A DNA stretch of 64,000 bases, taken from Micromonospora sp. WMMD980. GTDB taxonomy: Bacteria; Actinomycetota; Actinomycetes; Mycobacteriales; Micromonosporaceae. Position 1 is the first letter of the stretch, and each line of letters begins with the position of its first letter. The notes below the pieces were generated by a model. The model ran no database searches. It worked only from the letters and a program-made list of their open reading frames with translations, and was not told the DNA's origin. The stretch spans positions 5,084,001 to 5,148,000 of the forward strand of contig NZ_JARUBE010000003.1 of NCBI RefSeq assembly GCF_029626035.1. Direction: 5' to 3'. Both the position numbers and the translations under genes were made by a program. Shown piece after piece: positions 51,447 through 59,896 of the stretch.

Positions 51447-52077
51447 CCGACGCTCCCAACTCTGGTTGCTCCTTCGCCAACCATGGTTGACGTAGTGAAG
51501 GTTCCGTGCTTAGCTCTGCACATCGCTGCGGCAACTGTGGTTCGGTGTAATCGAACTGAAGTTGTTTGCAGCGTAGCGGATCGGGGCTGTTGTGCGCGAG
51601 CGAGTACCCCCGGTCTGTCGGTGTCGACGTCTGAGGGGGACCCGTCGTCGCCGTTGACGCGCCTCACCTCCCATCCGGCGAGGTCTGTATAGACATCGCA
51701 GGCTGGCCAACCAGACGAGGCGGGTCAGCTAGACGCCGGCCTCATCCCGCCCGGGGTGCGGCGGCGAGCAGGGACCGGCGTGCGGGAGAGGGCCGGCGCC
51801 GGTCCCTTGCCCCCGATGAACGACGTCACATCACGTCCTGGCAGCGCCTCAAGAATCCGGCCTCGTGTCAGGCCGACCGAGCAACTGCCGGTACACCAGT
51901 GGAGGGAGATGTCTCGTGATCAGACACCGGCAGGTAAGCGCAGACGCCTCGGGCGCAGGCCACCACAGGCGTCGGGTCATCCGACGTCGCCTGGGTGGTC
52001 CAAGCGTCGCGCTCGGCAAACCAGTCGACGCAGTCACCAGCGATCTCCGGCAGCTACGACGTGACATCGATGTACTT
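51447..52077. other. Non-coding region with one hairpin
   Basis: No supported gene is found. GGGACCGGCG (51771-51780) pairs with CGCCGGTCCC (51797-51806), a 10-bp stem about 270 bp upstream of the APC permease. It may be a terminator or leader structure. Confidence 0.45.
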
Positions 52078-53379
52078 ATGGACGCCCGGGGCGAGCCGCT
52101 CTCAGATCCGCTGCGCCACGGCCCGGGTGTGCTGGTCCTGCCGGCGGTAGCGGTGGATGTAGCGGGGCCAGCCTCGCTGCTTGCCTGGGCGGCGCTGCTG
52201 TGCGTGTCTGCGCTGATCGCGACCTCGTTCGCGGCGTTGGGCAGCCACTACCCGGACTCGGGTGGGGTGTCGTCGTTCGTCGGGCGAGCGTTCGGTGATA
52301 GCGCGGCGACGGTCGTGGGGTGGTGGCTCGTGGCGGCGGTGCCCGCGGGTGTGGTCGCGGGAGCGGTCACCGCCGCTGGCTATCTGGGCGCCGTGTTCCA
52401 CGCCACCCGCCCAGCTCTCATCGGCATCGCGGTCAGCGTGCTGGGCGCGGTGTACGGGGCGAACCTGCTGCGGTTGCGCGTGTCGGCCCGGGCCCAGGTC
52501 GTGCTGACCGCCTTAGTGGTGGCGATGCTCGTCATGGTCCTCGTCGTGTCAGCGCCGCACGTGGACCCGGACAACGCCACCCCGTTTGCACCACACGGCC
52601 TGGCCGGTGTCGGCAGCGCCGCCGCAGTCCTGTTCACCTGCGTCTGCGGGTGGGAGGCCACGGCCAATCTGTCCGCCGATTTCACTAGCGCACGGCAGGT
52701 ACGCCGCACGGCCTTGGTGAGCGTCGTGGTCGTCGTCGTTCTCTACGCAGGCTTGGCCGTCTGTACTGTCGGCGTCCTCGGCGCACAGGCCGGCCGCGCC
52801 CCGGCGCCGCTCATGCGGCTACTCGGCTCAACTGAGAGCGCCTGGACGGCCGGCGCGGTCTCCATGACCGCCGTACTGCTCACGGTCGCAGCTAGCGTCA
52901 CCTTCGTCGCAGCCAGCGCGCGGACCGCGTTGTCCGTCGCCCGGCGTCGCCACCCAACTCTACTGATGGCCACGCACCACAGCGCCCTGCAGCGCTCGGT
53001 GACCCGGCAGAGCGCCGCCGCTGCCGTCGTCGCCGCAGCCGTCGCCCTCACGCCGAGCCTGGTGACCGTGGAGACCTTGATGCGCATCTTCGCGGTGCTG
53101 CTGGCATGCGTCACTCTGGCCGGCCTCGCCGCCGCGGTACGGCTCCTCCCGACTGTCCGCCACCGTGGATGCGCCGTTACCGCGGCACTCGCGGTCGGGG
53201 CCGTCACCGTGTTCGCCGGCCTGTTCCTCCTCGCTCCCGCAGCGGTCGCGACAGCAGCGATGCTGGCTCGCCGCAGACGATCGCCTGAACCGTCCTCACC
53301 ACCACTGCAGGAAAAGGGTTCCCGGATTGACGACGCGACCAGTCTCTACGCGGCATCCATGAAAGCACAGATCCGATGA
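52078..53379 (+). CDS. APC-superfamily amino acid permease
   Basis: The 433-residue membrane protein has about 11-12 hydrophobic segments. The first holds the APC signature GPGVLVLPAVAVDVAGPASL. Next come LLCVSALIATSFAALGSHYP and the conserved DSGGVSSFVGRAFGDSAATV. The usual leader of TM1 ahead of GPGVLVLP (commonly about 10 more hydrophobic residues) is missing, so the N-terminus may be truncated or altered. ATG 52078 is the first start close to the conserved region, with no strong ribosome site. The stop overlaps the MFS gene (ATGA), so the pair are cotranslated, perhaps for amino acid or metabolite export/import. Confidence 0.78.
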   Translation: MDARGEPLSDPLRHGPGVLVLPAVAVDVAGPASLLAWAALLCVSALIATSFAALGSHYPDSGGVSSFVGRAFGDSAATVVGWWLVAAVPAGVVAGAVTAAGYLGAVFHATRPALIGIAVSVLGAVYGANLLRLRVSARAQVVLTALVVAMLVMVLVVSAPHVDPDNATPFAPHGLAGVGSAAAVLFTCVCGWEATANLSADFTSARQVRRTALVSVVVVVVLYAGLAVCTVGVLGAQAGRAPAPLMRLLGSTESAWTAGAVSMTAVLLTVAASVTFVAASARTALSVARRRHPTLLMATHHSALQRSVTRQSAAAAVVAAAVALTPSLVTVETLMRIFAVLLACVTLAGLAAAVRLLPTVRHRGCAVTAALAVGAVTVFAGLFLLAPAAVATAAMLARRRRSPEPSSPPLQEKGSRIDDATSLYAASMKAQIR

Positions 53380-54698
53380 CGACCGCGACCTCCACGTCAC
53401 TAGCGCTACCTACGGCGTGGCCCCGAGCAGCGGGTTGGCGGCTGGCGGCCCTTTACGGGCCGGGCGTCTACGGCGTTACCGCCGCAGCAGTCGCTCTCCC
53501 CGCGGCTGCCGGCCCGCTGCGCAGCGGTGGGGCGGGAATCGCCTGGATCTTGACCGCCTACGCCGCTGGCATGGGCGTCGGAGCCGTCACTGCGGGCCGC
53601 CTTATTGACCTGAAGGGTGATCGTGATGTTCTTGTTGTCACGGTTTTGATCCTCATCGCCGGCGCGATGCTCTGCCTGATGGCGCCGAGCCTGCCTGTTC
53701 TCGTCGCCGGACGCGTCGTGCTGGCAATCGGCTCAGGCGCAGCTAAAGCAATCGCCCTGGCCGGCATCGCCCGGTTGCCGCCGGCGAGGCGTCCAGCCGG
53801 GCTAACTGCCTTCGGAGTCTGTCTCGCAATGTTCTGCGCCACCGCCCCCCTCGCGGGTGCTGTAGCTGCACATCTGAGCTGGCGAGCACCACTAATCCTG
53901 CCTGTACTCTCCATCGCCGTCGCCCCGGTGGGCTGGTCACTGACGACCAGACTGGCCACGCCAAGACCGATCGATTGGAAGGGAGCTGGTCTGTGTGCCG
54001 TCACTGCTGCTGGACTGCTATTGGCCGTGCAAACTCTCTCTTATCAAACACACGCGGTACCTGCTACTGCTGCCGCTCTGACCGCAGCCACCGGCATCGC
54101 CCTCGCCGCGCGCTCCCGGCACAGCCAACTGCATCAGTTCGTCCCGGGCGAAGTCATACGCGCGGGCTGGTTCTGGTGGGCAGCCGCCACGGGTGCCGGA
54201 GCTTACGCCGGCTTGTTCGCCATCTGCTACGCCGGCCCGTCCCTACTCCACCAGCACGGCTTTACCACGATGGGCATAGGCGTACTCCTGCTGCCCAGTG
54301 CCGCGATCGCCGCAGGCTTGACCCGCACCGTAGGTCGCCTCGCCCGCCGTGTGTCAGCTCGACGGCTGCTAACAACTACGAGCGTCCTACTTGCCGTCGC
54401 ACTCAGTTGCACCGCTGCCGCACCCCATCCCATCACCATCGTCTGCTGCGCAGCCGTCGCATTCACGGCGTCAGCTTCCGCACAGATGCTGCTCAACGTG
54501 CATGTAAGCGGGCACAGCCACGACGCGGCACGCAGCGCTGCGGTCGGGCTGCTCGCGCTCACCCTCTTCCTCGGTGGCGGCTGCGGCACCGCAATCCTTG
54601 TGGCCATTTGGCAACTGCATGGGCTCGTAGCAGCAATGGCCGCCGTAGCGGGCCTGGCGCTCATCGGCGCCGTTGCCGCCCGTCAGCTACGTGACTGA
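53376..54698 (+). CDS. MFS transporter
   Basis: The 440-residue protein has 12 or more hydrophobic segments. The inter-TM2/3 loop YAAGMGVGAVTAGRLIDLKG carries the MFS G-x-x-x-D-R/K-type motif in degenerate form (GRLIDLKGDR). The TM4 region GSGAAKAIALAGIARLPPAR fits a drug-efflux-like MFS protein. ATG 53376 overlaps the APC permease stop by 4 nt. The substrate cannot be inferred. Confidence 0.85.
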   Translation: MTTATSTSLALPTAWPRAAGWRLAALYGPGVYGVTAAAVALPAAAGPLRSGGAGIAWILTAYAAGMGVGAVTAGRLIDLKGDRDVLVVTVLILIAGAMLCLMAPSLPVLVAGRVVLAIGSGAAKAIALAGIARLPPARRPAGLTAFGVCLAMFCATAPLAGAVAAHLSWRAPLILPVLSIAVAPVGWSLTTRLATPRPIDWKGAGLCAVTAAGLLLAVQTLSYQTHAVPATAAALTAATGIALAARSRHSQLHQFVPGEVIRAGWFWWAAATGAGAYAGLFAICYAGPSLLHQHGFTTMGIGVLLLPSAAIAAGLTRTVGRLARRVSARRLLTTTSVLLAVALSCTAAAPHPITIVCCAAVAFTASASAQMLLNVHVSGHSHDAARSAAVGLLALTLFLGGGCGTAILVAIWQLHGLVAAMAAVAGLALIGAVAARQLRD

Positions 54699-54976
54699 AG
54701 AGCAAATTCGGTGAGCTAACCGACCACGAACCCGCGGAGCGAACACGACGCCGCCGCGCCGCCGGGAGCACCATTGTCCAGCCGGACCAGCGTGCGGATC
54801 TGGGCGGGCTGCAGCCCAGTGAACGGAAATATCCAAGCCGAGCGAGCTGCCGAGATCACCTGCACCCCCGGCATCCTGCCCCACCCTCCTCAACAGACAG
54901 ATTCCTGGGGCTGCGAGGTGTCGCTTCGCAGAGTTTCGTCTGTCCGGTCTCAGGGGGTCACTTCACAGTCAGTCAG

Positions 54977-55222
54977 TCAGTCAGCGCCTGCGCCGGCCCG
55001 CCTTGCATAGCCGCATACGTCGTGCACCCAGTAGTCCAGATACCTGGCCACGGCCTCGCGATCGGCAAGGTCCAGCGATAGCCACTCCCGCGCCGCCCGG
55101 GCCATCTCAGCTGCGGCCTGCTCATGCTCATCAGGCTTGAGCTCCACCCAGTCGGTAAGTTCGCCCCAGATGAGGTACACGTAGCCAGCCGGATCCACCT
55201 CGATCGACGCATGCGCAGACAC
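54977..55222 (-). CDS. Small acidic hypothetical protein
   Basis: The 81-residue protein is MSAHASIEVDPAGYVYLIWG, then ELTDWVELKPDEHEQAAAEM and WLSLDLADREAVARYLDYWV. It has a normal, non-shadow composition with a likely beta-hairpin followed by helices. No family is recognised. ATG 55222 has a weak GGGGTG upstream. IS debris lies directly upstream and may have replaced its promoter. Confidence 0.55.
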   Translation of the reverse strand: MSAHASIEVDPAGYVYLIWGELTDWVELKPDEHEQAAAEMARAAREWLSLDLADREAVARYLDYWVHDVCGYARRAGAGAD

Positions 55223-55225
55223 CCC

Positions 55226-55370
55226 ATGGATGTAGACGCCGAGCGATGGTCTGGGCTGTTCGACGAGCTGATGGACGTGGTGGGTTACGTTTCGGCCGGC
55301 CGGAGCCGCGCCGGCGGGTACGGGACTTCATGACCGGGCTGCTGGCGCCGTTGCCGGCCGAAACCATTGA
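55226..55370 (+). pseudogene. IS701-family transposase N-terminal remnant
   Basis: MDVDAERWSGLFDELMDVVG begins like an IS701 transposase. After a frameshift RRVRDFMTGLLAPLPAET continues the conserved N-terminal domain (compare RRAAAAFVTGLLTN in the intact IS701 protein of this window). It ends where IS5-type debris starts. Confidence 0.6.
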
Positions 55371-55530
55371 AGTAGCGCGGCGATGGTGACGGTGACGGCT
55401 TGGTACGAGGTGGCGGTCTTGTTGAAGCGGGTGGCGACGCTGCGGAACTGCTTTAGCCGGTTGAAGCACCGTCGACGACGTTGCGCCGCTTGTAGAGCTG
55501 TTTGTCGTACATCGGCGGCCGGCCGTCGTG
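55331..55530 (-). pseudogene. IS5-family transposase C-terminal remnant
   Basis: On the - strand, PPMYDKQLYKRRNVVD is followed, after a one-base shift, by RCFNRLKQFRSVATRFNKTA and TSYQAVTVTIAALLQWF. This is the typical C-terminus of IS427-type IS5 transposases, including the region around the catalytic Glu (here lost). It abuts the truncated gene starting at 55691. Confidence 0.7.
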
Positions 55531-55691
55531 ACGGCGGTCATGTGCGCCACCACCAGGGGCACGGTGGTGCCGGTGCCGGTGCCGGTGCCGGTGCCGGTGC
55601 CGTCGCCGGAGGACAGGTCGACGTCGAGCCGGGAACCCACCTCCGAACGGGCGAGCACGAGGACCGGCCCCGGCGGCATCGGCTGACTCAC
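55531..55691 (-). pseudogene. Truncated gene coupled to the XRE/ImmA regulator
   Basis: GTG 55691 overlaps the regulator's stop as GTGA, so a downstream gene was translated in step with it. The first 30 residues read MSQPMPPGPVLVLARSEVGS then RLDVDLSSGDG. A Gly-Thr run encoded by six GGTGCC units (55566-55601) follows, and then sequence runs into IS5 debris near 55530. The remaining product is a stub. Its original identity is unknown. Confidence 0.55.
55566..55601. repeat. (GGTGCC)6 hexanucleotide repeat
   Basis: Six perfect tandem GGTGCC units lie inside the truncated gene. On the - strand they encode alternating Gly-Thr. Unit-number change would keep the frame. Confidence 0.9.
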
Positions 55692-56788
55692 GGAGCCGTA
55701 TCCAGGTCATCCTCCTCGGGCAGATCCGCATCCGTCAGCTCGCCGTACATCAGCTCGATCGCTCTTGCTCTGGTGATTCGGCTGGCTCGCCATGCCTCGA
55801 TGACCGCCTTCGCATAGCCGGGCGATACGCGCACCGAGGCAAGATCCGGCTGCGGCGCCCAGGCCAGGGCTTCCATGAACTCCGCCCGGGTGGGCCGACG
55901 GAAGCTCCAGGCCTGGCGTGTCGCGGCATCGATCAGCCCGGCCCGCTCAGCCTGTCGCAGCGCCAACACCCAGGAGGTGCGGTAGCGAGCTGCGTAGGAA
56001 ATCAGGCGTTCCCGACTCGCGTGCCCACCGCGCCGGGCCCCGGTCATCGCATCGACCGGTAGCAGCAACTCCGCGGCGAATGCGTCGATCACCCCTTCGC
56101 GTTCCGCGCGAGACGTGCTGACTCCAAGGTCACTAGAATATTCGTCGCCTACAACCAGATGGCCCAGCTCATGTGCGACGGTGGCTCGCCGGCTAGCAGG
56201 ATCGGCTTCCGTGCTCACCACCGCGACGGCCAGATCTCCCTCGACGAGGGACGCGCCATCGCCCGGCAGGTCGGTCACCAGCACCCACTGACCTGTGCGC
56301 TCGCAGAGATCCATCACGCTGCCGACCGGCTCACTGCCGAGACCGATCTGCTGTCGTAGCCACCGGGCCGCTTGCCTCGCGTCAGCCTCGGATGCCACCG
56401 TACCGGGGTATCGTAGTAGCGGAGCTGTCCGCAACGCGCCGACGGCTACGAGTTGCTGCACGTTACGCAGCCACTCGACCAGGGCGATCTCCATTCGCTC
56501 CGAGGATCGTGCGGCCGTCGTGTCGGTCTCTTCGGTCAACATCGCGGCCCGTCGGGACAGCACCGCCGGCCGCGGCTCGATCAGGTACTCCATCGACACC
56601 CTGAGCGCACGGGACAGACGTGCCAACTCCACCCCGTCGAGACGCCTGCTGCCCGCCTCAACCTTGGCCAGCATGGTTCGGTCGAGCCCCACGCGGTCGG
56701 CGAGATCCTGCTGCGACATGCCCACTGACAGACGCGCCTGTCGCACCTGCTCTCCGATGCGGCGCCAGTCCTGCTGCTCCCCGGCCAT
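55688..56788 (-). CDS. XRE-family regulator with ImmA/IrrE metallopeptidase domain
   Basis: The 366-residue protein has an N-terminal XRE helix-turn-helix (about 10-65: IGEQVRQARLSVGMSQQDLA, then GLDRTMLAKVEAGSRRLDGV). A C-terminal ImmA/IrrE-type zinc peptidase carries H-E-x-x-H in RRATVAHELGHLVVG (about 207-221) and a downstream Glu in EREGVIDAFAAELLLPVDAM. Such fusions control mobile elements or toxin-antitoxin-like modules by cleaving or sensing a partner. ATG 56788 lies 2 bp from a perfect palindrome (TGCGATAATCGCA), a likely autoregulatory operator on a very short leader. Its coupled partner gene (GTG 55691) is truncated. Confidence 0.85.
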   Translation of the reverse strand: MAGEQQDWRRIGEQVRQARLSVGMSQQDLADRVGLDRTMLAKVEAGSRRLDGVELARLSRALRVSMEYLIEPRPAVLSRRAAMLTEETDTTAARSSERMEIALVEWLRNVQQLVAVGALRTAPLLRYPGTVASEADARQAARWLRQQIGLGSEPVGSVMDLCERTGQWVLVTDLPGDGASLVEGDLAVAVVSTEADPASRRATVAHELGHLVVGDEYSSDLGVSTSRAEREGVIDAFAAELLLPVDAMTGARRGGHASRERLISYAARYRTSWVLALRQAERAGLIDAATRQAWSFRRPTRAEFMEALAWAPQPDLASVRVSPGYAKAVIEAWRASRITRARAIELMYGELTDADLPEEDDLDTAP

Positions 56789-56790
56789 GG

Positions 56791-56803
56791 TGCGATAATC
56801 GCA
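56791..56803. promoter_or_regulatory. Palindromic operator at the XRE/ImmA start
   Basis: TGCGATAATCGCA is a perfect 6-1-6 palindrome ending 2 bp before the ATG. On the - strand it contains GATTAT, a fair -10-like hexamer, which would give a nearly leaderless transcript repressed by its own product. That is inference from position. Confidence 0.6.
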
Positions 56804-56911
56804 CAACTTGAGCACGGAATGGGTCAACGCAAAGTCTGAGATTGCGACCAGGGGCAGGGGCCACACGCGGACAGCCACCACGCCGCCAGTTCGGGTGATG
56901 AGCTCAGCGCC

Positions 56912-56951
56912 CACCGGGGCCCCCGCCTAGCGCTAGGCGGGGGCCCCGGTG
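56912..56951 (-). terminator. Perfect 40-bp palindrome after the secreted-protein gene
   Basis: Each 20-nt arm (56912-56931 and 56932-56951) is the exact complement of the other, giving a stem with no required loop and extreme GC content. It lies 31 bp after the stop of the - strand gene at 56983. It probably ends the NOS-TDO operon transcript. Confidence 0.85.
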
Positions 56952-56982
56952 AGGGCGTGACCTTCATTTTGAGCTCGCCGGC

Positions 56983-57450
56983 CTACCAATCGCCTACGGC
57001 GGTGTAGCCGTAGTACTCGCCCATGTCGATCCGGATCCAGATGTAGAACCTGGTGCCGTCGGCGACATTGGTGGCGATGTTGCGCCATTGGCCGGCCGGG
57101 ACGCGGGTCCAGCCGTTGCAGGTTGCGCGTCCGTAGAAGTTGACGCAGGCGTCGAAGGGACCGAAGTCGTCGTTGTCTCCGGTGTTGCGGACCTGGATGT
57201 CGCGGCACTGGCTGGTGGTGCGGTAGTAGCTGGGGTACGACGGGTAGCTGAAGACCTCCGGTCCGTTGTACTGCTGGTAATAGTCGGCGGCGCCGAGTTT
57301 CGCGCTGTACGGGGCGGTGCGGCAGCCGGCGGCCTGCGCGGGAGCGTTGACGGCGACGAGGCCGGCGGTGACTGTCGTTAGGGTGAGCGTGGCCGCCGCA
57401 AGAAGCCGGGTTAGACGTCGCCGTGGCGGTGTGGTGGTGCGTGCGGACAT
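56983..57450 (-). CDS. Small secreted protein with four cysteines
   Basis: The 155-residue protein has a typical signal peptide: basic n-region PPRRRLTRL, hydrophobic LAAATLTLTTVTAGLVAV and an APAQAAG cleavage site at about residue 41. The mature part is aromatic-rich (ADYYQQYNGPEVFSYPSYPS) with Cys at about 43, 82, 101 and 110, likely two disulfides. It ends YGYTAVGDW. There is no enzyme motif. ATG 57450 has a strong AGGGAGG site 5 nt upstream and lies 40 nt inside the end of the NOS gene. It is therefore the last gene of the operon and just before the terminator. It may be an exported product or a substrate of the cluster's oxidases; that is speculative. Confidence 0.8.
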   Translation of the reverse strand: MSARTTTPPRRRLTRLLAAATLTLTTVTAGLVAVNAPAQAAGCRTAPYSAKLGAADYYQQYNGPEVFSYPSYPSYYRTTSQCRDIQVRNTGDNDDFGPFDACVNFYGRATCNGWTRVPAGQWRNIATNVADGTRFYIWIRIDMGEYYGYTAVGDW

Positions 57451-58664
57451 GTGTCCTCCCTGGGTTGGTGACGGGTGGCGTCAGTGGCCGGGGGGACGTC
57501 GGCGTGCTGACGTGGTGAGGGTCGGTGGCCGGGCGGCGCCGCGGCTGTGAGGGTGACGCTGTACGGGTCTGGACGTAGGGCTGGGCTGGGCTGGCGGCGG
57601 TCGTAGTAGCGGCTCCAGGAAGGGTCCTGGGGAGTCATGGGGTAGGAGTTGAGCCAGCTCCAATCGCCCGTGACGGCACGGCCAGCGGCCTCTTCGTGCT
57701 CGACGAAATGGGCGAAGGAGCGGCTTTCCCGGTGGTGGTCGGTGACGGAGATTCCTGCGACGTCGAAGCTGTGAAGTACGGCCTCGTAGAGGGTCAGCAG
57801 TGCCTTGTCCGCGCGTAGCCGGTCGCGCTCGGGCAGGCCGAGGCCAGCGACGATGACCGGAAGTTGGTGGTAGCGCTGCCGGTCGGCGAGATTGCGGGTG
57901 GCGATCTCGCTGGCCATGAATGTGCCGCTGAACGGGGCAGGGAATCTCAGCCCGCCGAGGTGCAGCGTCATGTTGCTGATCACAGGTATGGCGGGCCAGC
58001 GCAGTCCGAGGTCGCCGATCCAGGGGTGGTCGGGGTGGATGATTGGTACTTCCCGGATCCGATCGTGTGCCGAGGGCAGCAGGTGGAGTCGGCCGTCGGC
58101 AGTGGCGGCAATCCAGGGCAGGAGGTCGAATCCACTGCGGCGGGTGGGACCAGGCCAGCCGAGGCGGGTGGCCAGTGCGGTCAGGGGGCCGTTGGCGGCG
58201 TCGCCGATGGTTCCGACGTCGTCGGTCCAAGCCGCATAACGGGCCAGTTGCGGGCTGACGATGCGCCAAGGCGGCGCGGTTGTGCTGGTGGCGGGTGCGA
58301 GAACGGTGAGCACCGGGCGGACATGGCCGCCGCCGGTTGCCTCGTCGAGGTGCCCGGCCAGCGCGCCGCGGAGGCCCTCGAGAGTGATGATGTGGCGGTG
58401 GTCGCGGACGGTGAGGCTGGACCACCGGGACCGGCCGATGCAACGGTCGGAGTTGCGCCAGGCCACCTGCGCTCCGAAGTTCAGCTCGTCACGTGTCGGC
58501 TGCCAGGTGCCGGTAGCCGCGATGTCGGCGCGCACGGCCCGCCATCGATCAACGAACCCGGTCTCGGCGGTCTCGTCATGTCGCTGTCGGAGAAAGGCAT
58601 GCGCCTCAAGAAGTAGAAGGTCCACGCCGACATCAGCGGCAGCAATCCGTCCCGCATTGGTCAT
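57411..58664 (-). CDS. nos: Nitric oxide synthase oxygenase
   Basis: The 417-residue protein is a bacterial NOS oxygenase domain without reductase. The heme-ligand signature is NFGAQVAWRNSDRCIGRSRW (Cys at about 76). Substrate-site sequence FSGTFMASEIATRNLADRQR carries the Glu that binds L-arginine. The conserved C-terminal GDWSWLNSYPMTPQDPSW matches NOS pterin-site sequence, where G-D-W-x-W-x-x-P-P is usual. It oxidises L-arginine to citrulline and NO using external reductases. ATG 58664 has GGAGG 6-7 nt upstream and overlaps the stop of the dioxygenase-like gene (ATGA). The last 20 or so residues are low-complexity and overlap the next gene. In known clusters NOS supplies NO for tryptophan nitration; here no P450 is present. 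Confidence 0.93.
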   Translation of the reverse strand: MTNAGRIAAADVGVDLLLLEAHAFLRQRHDETAETGFVDRWRAVRADIAATGTWQPTRDELNFGAQVAWRNSDRCIGRSRWSSLTVRDHRHIITLEGLRGALAGHLDEATGGGHVRPVLTVLAPATSTTAPPWRIVSPQLARYAAWTDDVGTIGDAANGPLTALATRLGWPGPTRRSGFDLLPWIAATADGRLHLLPSAHDRIREVPIIHPDHPWIGDLGLRWPAIPVISNMTLHLGGLRFPAPFSGTFMASEIATRNLADRQRYHQLPVIVAGLGLPERDRLRADKALLTLYEAVLHSFDVAGISVTDHHRESRSFAHFVEHEEAAGRAVTGDWSWLNSYPMTPQDPSWSRYYDRRQPSPALRPDPYSVTLTAAAPPGHRPSPRQHADVPPATDATRHQPREDTCPHAPPHRHGDV

Positions 58665-59896
58665 CGAAAACCTCCGCGAGGGCTGGAACCGGGGTCCTCG
58701 AATACGGCGCTGTCGCGGCCGTGTAGGAGGTAAGGGGTGCCCGGTGTGGCACCAGTGCCGCGCTGCCGCGTACCGAGCATCCGAACCGCAAGGCGGTAGT
58801 GGGTACGCCGCCACTGGTGCACCGCGCCCGTGAACTGGCGCATCCCGTCGGCGAGGACCGGCGCTTCGGCCAGGACGTTCCGGTCGACCTGCAGGGCAGT
58901 GAGGGCGTCGACGACGCTGACCTGCCCGTCGTGGATGCGGGCGCCCACGTCCGGCACAGATCGGTATGCCGGCGAGAGCAGACGCTCCGCCTCGGGGATT
59001 CGGCACAGCGATTCGACCAGTTTGTAGGCGCGGGACTGGATCGCGCTGGCGCCGTCGGTATGGATCCGGAAGCGGTGAAAGGCGTCGGGCTGCATGGTCG
59101 CCAGCAAGGACCATAAAGGCGCGGTCTCGCGTAGCAGGGTGGCGGCCAGGGTTAGCCGCACCCCCGCCGAGGTCAGTCGGTCGTGTTGCACGGCGCTGAT
59201 GGCGGCGGTGAGGTCGACGGACAGTAGCCCGAAGGTCACCTCGAATGCTTGCAGGGTGCGGATGAACAGCAACTCGTCGTGAACCGTCGACACCGGCAGC
59301 AGGCTCGTGCGCAGCGTCAGCCCCTCGGCGGGGGTGCGGTCGATGCAGACCATCGTGACGAGCCGGCGCGCCAGCGCCACCGGGTCGTCGACGTCTCGGA
59401 TCGGGACGCTGAGCCGGCGTAGGGCGGCAGCGGCAGCCCGCACAGCGTGGTGCAGCCGTTTACGCGCCAAGAGCGGCGAAGGAGGAAGATCACGCGTTGG
59501 CTGGGGTGGACCTTCGAGGGCACGCAGCTCGGCGGCGACAAGATCACTGATTAGTAGGACGTGGAGCCGGTCCCGGCGGGCCAGCAACCGGTCCGCCGGT
59601 TCCGTGGCCGTGTCTGGGTCCGGCACGGCCAGTAGGCGCAGGGCCAGGTAGGTGCGGTAGTCGAAGCGGTGGTCTGTTCTGTCAAGCGCAGTGTCCAGGA
59701 ACGTGGCCAGGAAGTCTGTGGGCCCGGCGTACTCGGGCAGTCGTTCTCGGGTGCGACTGAGCAGCGAGGTCCACTCCTGCGGCACGAAGCGCTTGCCGTG
59801 GTGGTGATAGGCGTCGACCACTCGGTCGTAAGGGAAGTGGGCGGCGCGGGGCGTGCCCTGCGCAAGCCAGTGCCGAAGCGGCGCCGGATCCATCAT
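58661..59896 (-). CDS. Tryptophan dioxygenase-like protein (second)
   Basis: The 411-residue protein is a TDO-superfamily homologue with a long N-terminal region. From about 205 it reads VSTVHDELLFIRTLQAFEVT (distal-side helix), FHRFRIHTDGASAIQSRAYK and HQWRRTHYRLAVRMLGTRQR, with the His likely binding heme. GTGATPGTPYLL follows as the substrate loop. It is diverged from classical tryptophan 2,3-dioxygenases and longer than them, so it may oxidise a different indole. It sits between the PLP enzyme and NOS, overlapping both by 4 nt. Confidence 0.78.
   Translation of the reverse strand: MMDPAPLRHWLAQGTPRAAHFPYDRVVDAYHHHGKRFVPQEWTSLLSRTRERLPEYAGPTDFLATFLDTALDRTDHRFDYRTYLALRLLAVPDPDTATEPADRLLARRDRLHVLLISDLVAAELRALEGPPQPTRDLPPSPLLARKRLHHAVRAAAAALRRLSVPIRDVDDPVALARRLVTMVCIDRTPAEGLTLRTSLLPVSTVHDELLFIRTLQAFEVTFGLLSVDLTAAISAVQHDRLTSAGVRLTLAATLLRETAPLWSLLATMQPDAFHRFRIHTDGASAIQSRAYKLVESLCRIPEAERLLSPAYRSVPDVGARIHDGQVSVVDALTALQVDRNVLAEAPVLADGMRQFTGAVHQWRRTHYRLAVRMLGTRQRGTGATPGTPYLLHGRDSAVFEDPGSSPRGGFR

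Noticed and set aside
57411..57470. Frameshift at the end of nos
   Set aside because: The low-complexity tail simply overlaps the secreted-protein gene. The catalytic domain is complete before it.
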